From Ulota crispa (Eukaryota; Streptophyta; Bryopsida; Orthotrichales; Orthotrichaceae), in contig OY987244.1 of the NCBI GenBank assembly GCA_963920765.1, positions 13,952,501-14,016,500 of the forward strand: a DNA stretch of 64,000 nucleotides. Reading direction: 5' to 3'. The position numbers and the translations under genes were made by a program. The notes beneath the pieces were generated by a model. It did not search any database. It saw only the letters and a program-made list of their open reading frames with translations, and was not told the origin of the DNA. Below, in pieces: positions 45,934-58,040 of this stretch (position 1 is the first letter of the stretch; each line of letters begins with the position of its first letter).

Positions 45934-46666
45934 TATATTAATTTTTGTCCTGCCTTTTAACCTTCTAATACATGATTGAGCATTTTTGATTATTTTGATC
46001 CACGAACTTGACTTGATGCTCTCCATCAAACCTCTCCCTGGTCTTCAAAATGATCTAGTCCATGGTGTTGAATATATTATAGAGATTTCAAGGCTGAACT
46101 AACTTAAACCCGCTGCAAGCAAATCCCCATTGCAACTCAGCCCTCAGGTCAAATGAACGCACTAACCTTGTCAAACAAAAGCATTTGCATTCAATATGCA
46201 GGAACAGGGTTTCCCAAAACTTGGAGGAAAAAAAATATATATATTGAGGCATATTTGCAGGAGAGAATAGTGGGTTTCAAGTGCACCCTTAACAATGTGC
46301 AGAAAAGTGCAAGCATGAAATCTCTTACTTGAGAAAACCAAAAAATGACAAAAAAAGAAAAGAAAGGAACAAGCTTTGGAAACACCGTGAAGGTTTTTCT
46401 GTAGGGCAAAAAGGGCCGGAGGACAAAACAGACCTAGCATAGAAAGAAAGGTAACGAGCTTTGAAACCTTTGAACACAATAGAATTTCTCTAAACTAATA
46501 TGTTTGGGACTAGAGGTTCTTTATTGCACAATGGGGTAAGAAGGGGGTGCGTAGTTTTGGGACATGCAAGATATTAGTTTAGGTGATACTAATTTAGAGG
46601 AGTTCTACTGTACATAGGTCCTACAATCCAATTTTTGTTTCACTTGATAGTCAAATACTCACCACA
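45934..46666. other. gene-free spacer
   Basis: Overlapping minus-strand open frames at 46171-46479 are phenylalanine-rich from a poly-A/poly-T background; no domain recognised. Confidence 0.3.
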
Positions 46667-46969
46667 CACTAAATATTGCGTTTAGGTTGTCCCCACACTA
46701 ATTTCTCAACATTTTACATTATATGAATATTGATTGATTCTAAATTAGTTTTCATTAATAATTATTGCAATAAACTATTTTTAAAGGGTTGAGCAACAAC
46801 AACAAAGTTGCAGAAACAGAAACTAGCGACATCTAAGTTGTAAACCATGCAAAATCCCAATATACGGAGAGTTGCATGCATCTCCAAGTGGCCAAGTAAT
46901 GAGTCATAAGGTGACCTACTAGGGTAAGGCAACCTAACTGCTAAGGCAATTTAAACGCAAAATTCATTG
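46667..46969. mobile_element. MITE, about 303 bp (family I)
   Basis: CACTAAATATTGCGTTTAGG at the left; the right end (AATTTAAACGCAAAATTCATTG) is eroded. Interior matches 23140-23423. Confidence 0.55.
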
Positions 46970-46971
46970 TA

Positions 46972-47222
46972 TAGTTGGGTATAACAATCTTACCAATAGC
47001 TCATTTGAGCCATTTAGTTTTTTTGGTGAAATGTGGAGTATAATTGGTATATTTTTGTCCAAAATTTTATCATTGTATTCTCACATCATCCCAATCAAAG
47101 CATACCAAATATCAATATCAAAAAAGCAAAACTTCATTTGTGGTGAAGTTTTAAAGCAAAATTTCATAATTTTACATGGTATTTTATTAAAAACAATTGG
47201 TGATGAATTTCTAAGATTTGAT
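46972..47222 (+). repeat. dispersed repeat shared with 54139-54390
   Basis: About 250 bp aligned in the same orientation, e.g. CTCATTTGAGCCATT, GGAGTATAATTGG and AAACTTCATTTGTGGTGAA. No inverted termini seen; family unknown. At the left it abuts the I-family MITE. Confidence 0.65.
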
Positions 47223-47537
47223 TTCATGAGTACATAAGAAACATCCATATGCACATCTCTCATGCTAAATAAATACCCCCTTAAGTAACAAAAATTTGTT
47301 CTACAAAAGGTTCAATGAAATATGTAATAGGCCCAAATTTTGTAAAGTACATATCTTTATTTTTTAATTAGCTTGTTTCCCATTCCATATTTTGGGCAGA
47401 TTCATATGCAAACCTAGGTTTTTTGAAGCATTTTGCAGGAAAACTTGCATTACGGATTCTTCATCCACAAATTCATAGATTCATCCAAACATCCCTGCAA
47501 AGGTTTACATCAAGTTGCTCCATGAAATAGAGCATTA

Positions 47538-47953
47538 AGGTAGGAGCACCAATTACAACACTAGTCGTTTTTCGACAGCTATAAAGTTGAGGAAATGCAC
47601 TAGTTGCTTGACCTAATCCCAACACCCATGTTAAGGAAAGTTGTCACTATAATTGGGTACAAAGGACACAAGTTGTGAAGGTGGCGTAAAAGGTGAGCAT
47701 GTGACACGGTCTTTTTGATGGCTCCTTTTCATTTCAATATGAGCATTTTAAAGGGGTCTAGTGTCAACAATAGGATAGTCTAGGAAGTTATCTTTAACAA
47801 TTTGTAATTTATTCATACAATCTCAAAAAATTCCGAAAACAATTTTGCTTGCATATGTGTCCATTTCCTAACAAGCACATGACCATTACATTCTTGAAAG
47901 ACGTTCTAAAGCGCCGCATCTGAAGTAAGTGTTGGTTTTAGATTCTTCTACTT
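47538..47953. mobile_element. TA-flanked MITE, 416 bp (family A2)
   Basis: TA-AGGTAGGAGCACCAATTAC ... TTTAGATTCTTCTACTT-TA; the interior matches 38409-38815. Confidence 0.65.
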
Positions 47954-48590
47954 TACCTAAATACCCTTAAAGTATGTTCACAGGTGGAAGAATATTAACC
48001 AAGGAAAATTAGATGCATTTGGACACCCTTTGGACTGCATTCATATTGCTAATACCCTCCTAACACCAAGTGTGAACATGCCCTTACGTCTACGAAACGG
48101 CCCCCTGAACCCTAATTCTGCATCCTGCAAATGAACGGAGCATTCCCTGCGGTGATATTCGAGAGAAAACAATGCTATACTGTATAAAAGTCCCTCATAT
48201 CGCAGGTAATCTCACGCTAGTTTGAACCATAATGCAAAAATTCTGTTTCTGTGATACATTTACCGACGTTTCTGCTTCTGAAATGGGGTTGTTTGATGCT
48301 GGAATCTGCATGAGGGTCGCAGATTCTGATATATTTGCTGGAGGTTATTGCTGCGCGTGATGCGCCGGCGTTTGATTTGTGCGGGAGTGATGTAGCTTGA
48401 AATTTTGGCGGTAGTAGAAGGATTTTGTGGTCAATTTTCCGTACACAAAGGTTGCGGAGAAGGATCAGTGGCATTGCGGATCTGGCTCTGGAAGGATTCG
48501 GTATGTGGATTTGATCGAAGCCAATGAGTTGTCTCTTCCGCACTTGGCCATCACTTCTTCTGTGACTCATCCTCGGATTTGTGAGCCACC
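47954..48590 (+). promoter_or_regulatory. 5' region of the armadillo-type gene
   Basis: Presumed promoter and 5' UTR for the gene starting at 48591. The last 200 bp are GC-richer. No core promoter motif assigned. Confidence 0.3.
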
Positions 48591-51145
48591 ATGGCGTGCA
48601 CGCGCCATGGCTTCATGTTGCTGCGTCACCTGCAATGCAAAGCGACCGCGGCTACAGACATCGCTCGCTACGGCACTGCTTTCTACAAGCAGCTCATGGA
48701 TGAGACTGCGCAGCACATCGTGGACCCCTCGAGAGTGCAACATCGCCACGCCCTCTCCAAAGAACTTTTTCATGCCAGGTCTGCCTCCATTTCCCATTCT
48801 AGGGTTTCTGATCCCCTCTGTATTACCGCCCTTGTCCTTCTTCCATCTAAGGTAGGAGCACCCATAAACGTCAAACTAAGGGTTTTGAACATGATGATTA
48901 TTAATAAACAACTAGCAAATTATAGGATCCTATTAGGAACAGAAAAAAATGAGTTTGCACTTTCGAATGTATTATTTGGATACTGTGAGTATGAGTTGTG
49001 AATTTTTAAAGAGCAAACTGCCATTGCACTCACAACCACTTTCAAGATTTCATGTTCACATGTTGTACATCCTTGTCATTACACCTATCCACTTCCACAG
49101 ATTTTCCAAGATTTGAGAGGTGACGGTTATGGAGACATTGATGCTTATGGGTGCTCGCACCTTATTTGAACCTCTGTTTCTGTTTCTATTCGATATTTGT
49201 GCGCATTGAATGGTAAATTTTATTGCACATAAGGTAGGAGCACCCATAAGCGTCAATTTAAGGGTTTTGACTATGATGAATATTAATGTACAATTAGCAA
49301 ATTATAGGATCCTATTAGGAACAGAAAAAAATTGAGTTTGCACTTTCGAATGTATTATTTGGATATTGCGAGAATAAGTTGTGAAATTTTAAAGAGCAAA
49401 CTGCCATTGCACTCATAACCACTTTCAAGATTTCATGTTCACATGTGGTACATCCTTGTAATTACATCTATTCATTTCCACAGATTTTCCAAAATTTCAG
49501 AGGTGACGGTTATGGGGACACTAATGCTTGTATGCTCCTACCTTAGTTGCAATTCTCTGTTTATCACTATCCAGTTTCATCAGCTTTGCGGAATATTTTT
49601 GTTAAGATTGCGTCTTCTGTACTATAAAACTAAGAATCGTGGACTGTTTTTGAGCAGTTTTGAGTTTAGACCAAATCGGAAGTTTATTCTGTCCAATCTG
49701 GTTTGTTTGTTGACGAACACATGCAATGTTCTTCACTGGTGCTGGTGATATAAAATTTTGTCCTGTCTTCAATATAAAAAATCATAATGCGATCAACCGA
49801 ATTGGTCAATTTAAAATTATGGATTCCAAGTCATTCAGGGGTTTTTAGGGTTTTACGGTTGAGTGCAGTACTTTGTGAAGGAGTTAATGGTTTATGACCT
49901 ATTGGATGGATCTCTTGGTCTGGAGCTGATCCTGACTTTGAGCTTTTTGTTTTCTCTTTTTTTAGAAATTATGCCAGCTCCGCTGTGAAAGGCTTGCAGC
50001 AAGCCAGCGTACCCGAGCCTCAAGAAGAAGCCGAAGAGATGCCAGGGAATTGGATTGTGAAAGGACTAGTTCTTGCAATGGTGACTTATATCGGCATGAA
50101 CGTGGCGCCTATGATGGGTTTGTGTTCACCTTCCTTCCTTCATGCTGCACTGAAAAAGCTTTGTTTTATGGTATAGTCTTAACATATCATCCTAGTACAA
50201 TTTCATCTCCTGGTTTGGCTTCTGCAACAGAAAATGTGAAACGCAGTTATGTGAGATTAGCCATTTCGTAATAGTACTCTTTTACAAATCATGGACTTGA
50301 CATATGATTACAGGTGAAAACATGGTGCGGCATTCTGTTTCGCTGGTCAAAGTGAAGGATCCTTTTATGAAACGAAGTGGCGCTTCGCGTCTGACCATGA
50401 TTGCTACAGATGGTGAGTTTCTACTCAGAGTCATTATGAACTTTGTTTCTTCTACTTTCTGATACCAGGACATTTAAGACGCAACTAATCTGCACACAGG
50501 GGCGGATATAGCTCAACTTCCTAATCTTGCTTGTAAACGGGTTAATTAGTGAATTCTTCATGTATACTTACTGAAACCCCATCTTTTTGTTACCGAGTCC
50601 TCACTTGCTTGGTTTGTCTGTTTCTCTATAAACTTGATGCACTGAAGCAGTATTGTTCGCAAACTCCTTCGATTGGGCAAAATGGAAATGCAATGAAAAA
50701 AACTGCATGGTATAGGATAGATCATAATTTTGATTGGGGATTGCAGATGGGAAGCGGAAAAGGATAGTGGATGCGGGCGGTGTGAAAGCGCTTATGGGCA
50801 TGCTTGAAACAGCTTCGGATGATGACACTCGTAGAGAAGCTTTGACGACATTAGCTGCACTGGCACTTTATGGTGCGTGAATATGTTTTTTTTCTTTTCT
50901 TTATGTCATGTTTCACGTTATTTTTTGAATCCTAATATGTGAGCATATCTTTCTCTGAAACGTGTGTAGACATCGTCCTGATTAAGTTTGTGGGACGTAC
51001 AGATCCTGCAGTGGAGGCAATTCACAAGGCAGGAGGGCTTCCACTGGTAAACACTTTGTCGGAGTCAGCTACTGACAGCATCATTCAAGAACGATGCTCT
51101 GCTCTGATTGCGAAGCTGGACCAGGTGGCAATCAACCAGTCGTAG
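48591..51145 (+). CDS. small armadillo-like repeat protein
   Basis: Five exons, all GT-AG with consistent phase: 48591-48778, 49966-50117, 50314-50412, 50747-50872, 50970-51145, giving 246 aa. The ATG at 48591 sits in a good plant context (GCCACCATGG). The N-terminus is basic and rich in Ala/Thr/Arg with few acids, resembling a mitochondrial or plastid presequence. A hydrophobic segment follows at about residues 85-103 (KGLVLAMVTYIGMNVAPMM). The C-terminal half consists of helix pairs of armadillo/HEAT type: IVDAGGVKALMGMLETA, TRREALTTLAALALY and AIHKAGGLPLVNTLSESA. This matches the general pattern of small, widely conserved plant ARM-superfamily proteins of unknown function. Partner and compartment are not established by the sequence. 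Intron 1 carries two family-A MITEs. Confidence 0.88.
48850..49162. mobile_element. TA-flanked MITE, 313 bp (family A), intron 1 of the ARM gene
   Basis: TA-AGGTAGGAGCACCCATAAAC ... GCTTATGGGTGCTCGCACCT-TA. Nearly identical in sequence and orientation to the copy 70 bp downstream. Confidence 0.9.
49232..49543. mobile_element. TA-flanked MITE, 312 bp (family A), intron 1 of the ARM gene
   Basis: TA-AGGTAGGAGCACCCATAAGC ... AATGCTTGTATGCTCCTACCT-TA. The pair with 48850-49162 is head to tail. Confidence 0.9.
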
Positions 51146-52267
51146 ATTTACCATGAGGTTTACGGCTTTCGATTTTTTGTATCGACAATCTCAATCTGGG
51201 TGGTGAGTTTTTAGTCCAGGTTTATTTAGAAAACGAGAGAAAGTTACTGTGAACCTACCCCCACAGTTGTACAAAATTGTTTTTGTAGGATGTAGGAGTG
51301 TCTTACTCGCTACTGAAGGAGCGCAATGCGATTGCAATTTTAAGACACAGAATTGATGTCCGGCACAAAGATTTTTATTCAACCAGTTGTCATTTGATTA
51401 TTGCAACACGTTGGTTTCATGCACTCTTATTTTCAGTGCTCACGTTCTCAGCTACCTGACGCAGAATGAACTCCGCAAACCAGCAGTGGGCAGTGCCATG
51501 GGCTCCAGCTTGTACAGTACAGCTTCGCAGTGACATTCCCAGCTGTGAATTCTGTGGTGATCGTTTCCTGGTGAATGGAACATGTGAGACGTCCCCTTGA
51601 CTGCTTCACAGCTTTTCAAGACAACAGGGGTTGTCAGACTTCACGAGGGGCAGGTTTGTTGCCAATTTGGGCATAGACACATAGAGCCATTCTGCTTTCC
51701 CTCAAAGTTCTAGCCTCGTTATAGAGTTTTGGAACGTGATGTTGACATCCTAGCTGACATCCCCTCATGTCCTCCCGAGTGCATTTGAACTGCTTGTACA
51801 AATGAGCCTCTCTCTCTCTGCTAAAGCAATCCCTGTAGTTACTGGTACACAATGTGTGCACAGGACAGCCTAGGGTCAATTCTGGATACATCTAGATACA
51901 GTTATAATCGTCACTTTGAGAACCCTGAGTATGTTAACGTAGTGATCATTAAAAGCATGGTAAGATGTGTGTGGTGGAACATTGTTCTTTTGCCAACAAA
52001 TATTTACAGAGTCTCGTCACAGGCTCTCGTTGGACTAGGCGGCATTGGACCTTGTCTCCTATCTCGCTACCGCTTGGTTTTGGAAGCCAGGTTGTGAGAG
52101 CACCTCCGTTGCTGCAGCGTTGTGGCTGACTTGTCGTGTTTGAAACGCTCTTTTATGTGCTATTATTCATGGTGCCAACTATTGAAAATACTTCATTTGA
52201 AGATGGTGATGGTGCAAATACATCCCGTGCTTTTAATCCAACTCGATCTGTAGAAACTTATTGTATG
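51146..52267. other. 3' flank of the ARM gene
   Basis: Should contain its 3' UTR. Mixed composition up to about 52150 with no further exon that I can support. Confidence 0.35.
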
Positions 52268-52363
52268 GTAACCCTTTGAAGGACGGGCCGATAACCGTGT
52301 TTCAGTTGCGTAGCGAGTATTTGCTGCGGACAAAAAATGTCCGCCTTGTCCTTTAAGGGTTAA
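52268..52363. mobile_element. 96-bp B-family element (left edge GTAA)
   Basis: GTAA-CCCTTTGAAGGACGGGC at the left and GTCCTTTAAGGG-TTAA at the right. The TA of the right TTAA is also the left flank of the A-family MITE at 52363-52677. Confidence 0.6.
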
Positions 52364-52677
52364 GGTAGCAACACCCATAACCATCATTGTACCCATAACT
52401 ATCGCCTCTAAAATTTTGGGAAATTTGTGAAAGTGAATAGATGTAATTACAAGGATGTACAACATGTGAACATGAAACCTTAGTGTTGGTATTAGGTGCT
52501 ATTGTAGTCGGCTTTTTAAAAATTCTAAACTTATTCTCATGGTATCCAAATAATACATTCAAAAGTGCAAACTCATCATTTTTCTCTTGCTAATAGGATC
52601 TTATAATTTGCTAAATGTTTATTAATAGTCATCATGCTCAAAACCCTTACTTTGACAGTTATGAATGTTGCTACCCT
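52363..52677. mobile_element. TA-flanked MITE, 315 bp (family A)
   Basis: TA-AGGTAGCAACACCCATAACC ... GTTATGAATGTTGCTACCCT-TA, abutting a B element with no spacer. Confidence 0.8.
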
Positions 52678-52844
52678 TATGGTTATAGCTAATCGTTTTT
52701 GGTCTCAAATTTTTGGGAATTTTCCACAATGATTGACGAAGCAATGCCACATGGAGGTAGAAGGCCCATGGGCTACCTATGTGTTTTGACATATACCGCA
52801 CCTAAACATTGATCCATGCATGCAATGTTGGACAATTAGGGCCA

Positions 52845-54138
52845 CTTTATACTTGGGGCTAGGTTGAATAGTGGGTTGGCCCGATTGAGGGGCCTTCTGG
52901 CCTTCAATCCGGCCCCAAGCCATGCATCTAACCCAACTATGTATAAAGTCACTAGGGCCAAATTGTAAGTTTTGGGAACTTTGGGAACATCATTGGGAAC
53001 TTTGGGAACATCATTGGGAATTTTGGGAACTTTGGGAACATCATTGGGAACTTTGGGAACTTTGGGAACATTAGATTATGATATTGAATTAAAATTAAAA
53101 AAAAATTTGAAAAAAAAGTTGAAACTTTCTTTATTTTATTTTATTTTATTTTATTTTATTTTATTTTTTTTGAATTTTGAATTTTTTGGATTTATTTATT
53201 TTATTTATTTATTTAGCTCAATCTGACCTAGTTTGGAGTTCAAGCCACCTAAAACCTCGTCCCAATTTCATGCCTTGGGCCCAAAGTTTTGGCACCATAA
53301 TTTTGCCAACTAGGATGCCACCTAAGATAATTGTAGTTCCGACTTGGCCCAAGTATAAAGCCCTTGGGCCCGATTTGGAAGAACTGAGCTATCTTATTAG
53401 TTGAAATTTGAAGACTTTGGGCTGGCCCTCAATCTAGTGTCAGTTAGAGAGGAGTTTGCCTTGGGAAATCGCTGGGATTCTAGCTACAGCCTATCTCATA
53501 TCAACAGATGGAAAGATACCATAAAATAAAATATAGCTCTCTAAAACAAAGCTATAAGAAGATAAAAAAACCAAAGAATAGAAGAAGAAAGAAGAAACAT
53601 GGAGTATGTAATATATTTTATGAAGAACATCTCTTGGAGTATGTAATATATTTTATGAAGCACATCTCATCTTTTCCCATGTAGGTTTCCACCTATATAC
53701 TAAAGAAAGAAGATATAAAGTAAAAGTCCTTCTCTACTATTAGTCCTTGAGTTACTTTAAATAAAAATAACTCTAAGGTAAAAACCACTCTCTATTATTG
53801 GTTCATGAAATCCCGTTACCAAAGTAAACTCCAATGAACCATAGTCAACTAACACTCTTATACGGTTGTTACCTCATCAAAACCTTATCCGGGAAAACCT
53901 TACTAATCAAGGGCAAAATCGCAGATGAAGGAAAAAGAGTACAACACCTCACAAACTACAATTTAATAAAACTTCACACATGTTTACCACATGTTGTGAT
54001 TTACATCACGACACCGGCCCCAAGTATAAAGTGCTCCTTAGTACCAAAGGTGTAGATAGCTAGTAGGACCCATAAGATGCAGGAGGAGAGGTGGAAGGGC
54101 TCAATGGGGGTGCAACCACTGCTATAGCTACTGCACTA
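52845..54138. repeat. complex low-copy and tandem repeats
   Basis: A local inverted pair (CTTTATACTTGGGG near 52851 and GTATAAAGTCACTAG near 52941) is followed by a tandem block of TTGGGAACTTTGGGAACATC-type units at 52971-53070, a TTTTA repeat at 53138-53170, and a 42-bp direct duplication around 53595-53678 (GGAGTATGTAATATATTTTA twice). No coding region recognised. Confidence 0.6.
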
Positions 54139-54390
54139 TAGTCGGGTCCAACAATCTTACTAATAACTCATTTGAGCCATTCAGTTTTTTTTGGTGATAC
54201 ATGGAGTATAATTGGCATATTTTTTTTCCAAAAATTCATCATTGCATTCTCACGTAATCCAAATCAAGCATACCAAATATCAATATCAAAAAATGAAAAA
54301 CTTCATTTGTGGTGAAATTTTAAAGCAAAATTTTATGGTTTTACATAGTATTTTATTAAATACAATTGGTGATGAAATTTTTGATTTTTG
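54139..54390 (+). repeat. dispersed repeat shared with 46972-47222
   Basis: Same orientation and length as the first copy. It is followed at 54400-54570 by sequence matching one arm of the inverted structure at 57616-58040 (TTTTTCATTGGGTGTTGTT). Confidence 0.6.
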
Positions 54391-54639
54391 ATTTGCCCCC
54401 TAGCTAAGCTTTTTCATTGGGTGTTGTTCAATTATAACCTCATTTATGGTTTTAGACTAAATCAAGGTTTTTAAATCCAAATCTGAATTCAAAATTTTCA
54501 AATTCAACTTTTTGATGGTAAAAATCTAAAATTTACCCTGGGGTGTGCATATATCAAACCCAAGGTGTGTCTATGTCAGTTCATTATATTATTACTAGTT
54601 TTTGCACTTGTCGTATCTACAAGATCATGCTCTCACCTC

Positions 54640-54970
54640 CCATTTTTGTGCCTCCCTATCCCTGTGCCCCCTATCCCCGTGCCTCCTATCCATATGCCTA
54701 ATATCCTTGTATTCCTCTATTCTCGTGCCCCCTATTCATATGCCTCCTATTCTTGTGCCTCCCTATCCCCCTACCCCGTATCCATATGCCTCATATCCTC
54801 GTGCCCCTCTATATTTGTGCCTTCTATTCATATGCCTCCTATCCCCATGCCCCATGTTCATATGCCCCCCTATCCTCGTGCCCCCATTATCCTTGTGCCC
54901 CCATATTCCCGTGCCCCTCATATCCCTGTGTCCCTCATATCCCCGTGCCCCCTATCCTTGTGCCCTCTTT
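54640..54970 (+). repeat. degenerate 15-bp minisatellite
   Basis: Roughly twenty variants of CCCTATCCTCGTGCC (with CATATGCCTCCTATC versions). Because 15 is a multiple of three, all plus frames stay open and yield proline-rich repetitive frames (PIPVPPI, YPRAP), which I regard as non-coding. Confidence 0.85.
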
Positions 54971-55593
54971 TGGCCGAGAGAAAGTTGTGGTGCAACTACT
55001 AGTGGTGGTGCAACTACCAGTGATTTGTTGTTAACGTCTAGTGAAGCATATAAAAGAGAGTCGTAGATGATTTTACTTTATTCCATTTATAGCTTTAGTT
55101 GAACTTGTACTCTACTCTATTTTTACATGGAACTAAAGATGGACTAAAGATGGGCTTTGCGGAATCGTCCTCCTCACCTACGGAACCATTAGTGCAACCA
55201 CTACCACCACCGCTGCCGCCATTTCAATTATTAACATAGATATGCTCTCCACTATAGTTAACTAAAATTTACTAGAATTTACTTTAGTAAGGGGAGTCCA
55301 TGGATTAATTGTAGAGGACTTTTACTTTATATCCTCACTCCTTTGTATAAAGTTGTAAACCTACTTGGAAAAAGATATATTTCCTAATTTCTCTTCTCGT
55401 ATACTTTGGTTATATATCCTTTTGTATCTTTGTTGTGTTTTCTATTTCTAATAGATCTAGAAGAATGATTAACATAACCAATTGAATGTGTGTTTAGGAA
55501 AAACCTTATTTTCAAATGTTTTATTTTGTACTAAAAACGTCTAAGTCTGGTATGAATTAGGACAAACAAGATAGTGGACAAGTTGAGCAATTG
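54971..55593. other. upstream flank of the F-box pseudogene
   Basis: Contains a block at 55398-55445 (CTTTGGTTATATAT, then TTGTATCTTTGTTGTGTTTT) that recurs at 60218-60262 beyond the pseudogene's stop codon. Confidence 0.4.
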
Positions 55594-56999
55594 ATGTTGG
55601 CTAGGAAGCACTTCCAAGGCATGGAAGGGAGAACGGATCACTGGCTTTGTGTGGCACTAGTGTTGCGAGACAAACTGGAAGTTTTTATAGCAGGCACGGG
55701 AGGAGATGGTGCACAATTGCAAACAATACTTGATTTTGCTGAAGCAGAGTTGACCATTTCTGCACACAATTGTGAAGCCAACAACAACAACAACAACAAT
55801 AATGTAGCAGTGAGAACAAACCTATTGAAGAGCGTTGTAGCTGCAGTGCATGAGGACGAGCATATTGTAGTGAGAATTTCTAATTTGGAGCATGAAGAAT
55901 TGACAAGACTTAGGATGTGGCAAAGTCTTCCAAGAGATCTCCTACCATCAATCTTTACACGTTTGTCATTACTTGCAATTGCGCGCTTACAATCCGTCTC
56001 CAAGGCATGGCAGAAGAGTATAAGTTCTCATGACTTTGCTTTTAGTTGTGAACTAGAAGCGGTGAACCACCACAGCAAGGTTGCTCTCATATCTCTAGCC
56101 AACAAAATTCCGGGTAGGGTTCAAGTAAGGATTTTTGATGTCTAGGCACAGAAATGGCATTGCTGCAACATGCAAACAACGCTTGATGCCTACTTTTGTG
56201 GTGCAATTGATGGAGGATTGATATGCTTTGTGCACGTGTCAGAAGGGGACAATGATCTGTTCTCAATAGTGGTGGTAAACCCGTTCACAAGGACTTCAAG
56301 AAACTTGCCCTATCTACCAAATCTGTGTGCCAAGCCCTTAATGGTGCACCTGTCAATGGATGCGCAAACGAGAAAAATATAAGGTGGTAGTTGCAGGCTT
56401 TATAAGCAATGAAGGGGGGGGAATTTGAAGTCCAAGTGTACAAATTTAAGACTGACCAATGGACCAAAGTGAATTTGTCAAAAAAGATCTACAGATACGC
56501 ATGTGATTGGGATTTGAGGATTCCATTTCTAGATACTCTACTGGGTTCATGTGTATGTGATGAAGGAAAATTAGAATATGTACCAATATTCTACTTGGAA
56601 ACACATTGGCAATGTCTCAGCATCGAAAGTTACGTGCTTGTAAAGAATCGTCTATTTGTGATGCACAAGACATTTCAAAAGGCAAGACTTGAGGGTCTGA
56701 TGTCCATATATTGTATTTCCACTAGTAGAAAATTTAGCACAAAATCAACAGAATTTCAACCAAAAACTGTTGATTTTTTCTGTTGATTTGGTCAAATTGA
56801 TTTAGGTACTTTTCAACAAGAGTATATTGATTTTCTGTTGATTTTTTGTTGATTATTTGCTGTTTTTTGTTAATTTTGTGTTGACTTTTTGTTAAATTTC
56901 ACGTATTTTATGTTGTTTGATTCTTTTAAAAAAAATTAAATCAAAATTTTTTTTTCATACATTTTTAAAAAAAAACAAAAAAGTGCACTTTTGTTAAGA

Positions 57000-57110
57000 G
57001 CCGGGCAGCTGCCCACATCACTGGGCAAGGATGCCGGCAGTGGAGTCTGAACCCGTCACCTTTGGGTTCAAAAACCACAAGACTACCACATTATTCATAA
57101 CTACTAGCAT
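57000..57110 (-). repeat. tRNA-like SINE fragment
   Basis: On the minus strand TGGTAGTCTTGTGG resembles a pol III box A, and 30-odd bases later GGGTTCAGACTCC resembles a box B with one extra base. No complete cloverleaf can be folded, so it is a tRNA-derived repeat head rather than a tRNA gene. Confidence 0.35.
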
Positions 57111-57615
57111 ACATGCACTCACACATGTGCACTATAGAATCATGATTGTATTTGTACATTAAATATTCATATTTTTAGTAAGCTAGTAGACTTTGGAGGC
57201 TATTTCTGTCCATTAAAGGACTTTTTTTCAAAAAACTTAGAACTACAAAAAGTTGGTAAATGTATTTTACTTTCACCTCCAACAACTTTTTTTGGATTTC
57301 AATCTTTTTATCAAAAGTTATGAGCTAAATTCAAAGAAGATGTTTAAAAATTTAAAAAAAAATTGTTTATTTCCATCCTTTTGATTTTGTTTATAAATTT
57401 TTATGGGAATTCACAAATCTCAAAAAGATTGTTGTAGGCAAAGGTTGGATTCATTAATAATTATTATTTAGTGCTAGTTTTTGTAAAAAGAACTTTATTC
57501 TGTTAAAATAGCCTCCATAGTTTGATAGCTTTAAATAACATGAAATTGTGAAAAGTTACGGAATTAAAACCATGCAGTTATAAAATCAAAATTCTATAGA
57601 CTTTTGAATAGTTTT

Positions 57616-58040
57616 GGATATTTTTTAAGGGCATTAGTATGTGAATCACACCCTTTGAACTACTATACCACGCCCCTAGAGTAAATTTTAGATTTCTACC
57701 ATCAAAAATTTGAGTTTGAGAATTTTGAATTCAAATTTGGACTTATAGACCATTATATTGTCTAGGGCCATAAAAAAAGTTGCAATTCAACAACACCCAA
57801 TGAAGAAGTTTATCTTTTTTTACAAACAAAAGTAAAAGTAACACTTTTCTCCCTAACTAAACTTTTTCATTGGGTGTTGTTGAACTGCAACTTATTTATT
57901 GTTCTAAACAATACCATGGTCTCTGAGTCCAAATCTGAATTCAATATTTTCAAATTCAGCTTTTTGATGGTAGAAATCTAAAATTTACCCTGTGGTGTGG
58001 AATAGTAATTGGAAGGGTGTGGTACACATATCAATTCCCA
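57616..58040. repeat. long inverted repeat (foldback) inside the CACTA element
   Basis: The two halves are inverse: AATTCAACAACACCCAATGA on one side and TTCATTGGGTGTTGTTGAA on the other, extending outward through the AATTTTAGATTTCTACCAT / ATGGTAGAAATCTAAAATT words. One arm alone also occurs at 54400-54570. Confidence 0.65.

Noticed and set aside
54565..55066. Proline-rich extensin-like frames
   Set aside because: Degenerate 15-bp minisatellite translated in three frames; no signal of selection for one frame.
57000..57110. Functional tRNA gene
   Set aside because: No complete cloverleaf or acceptor stem; box B has an extra base.
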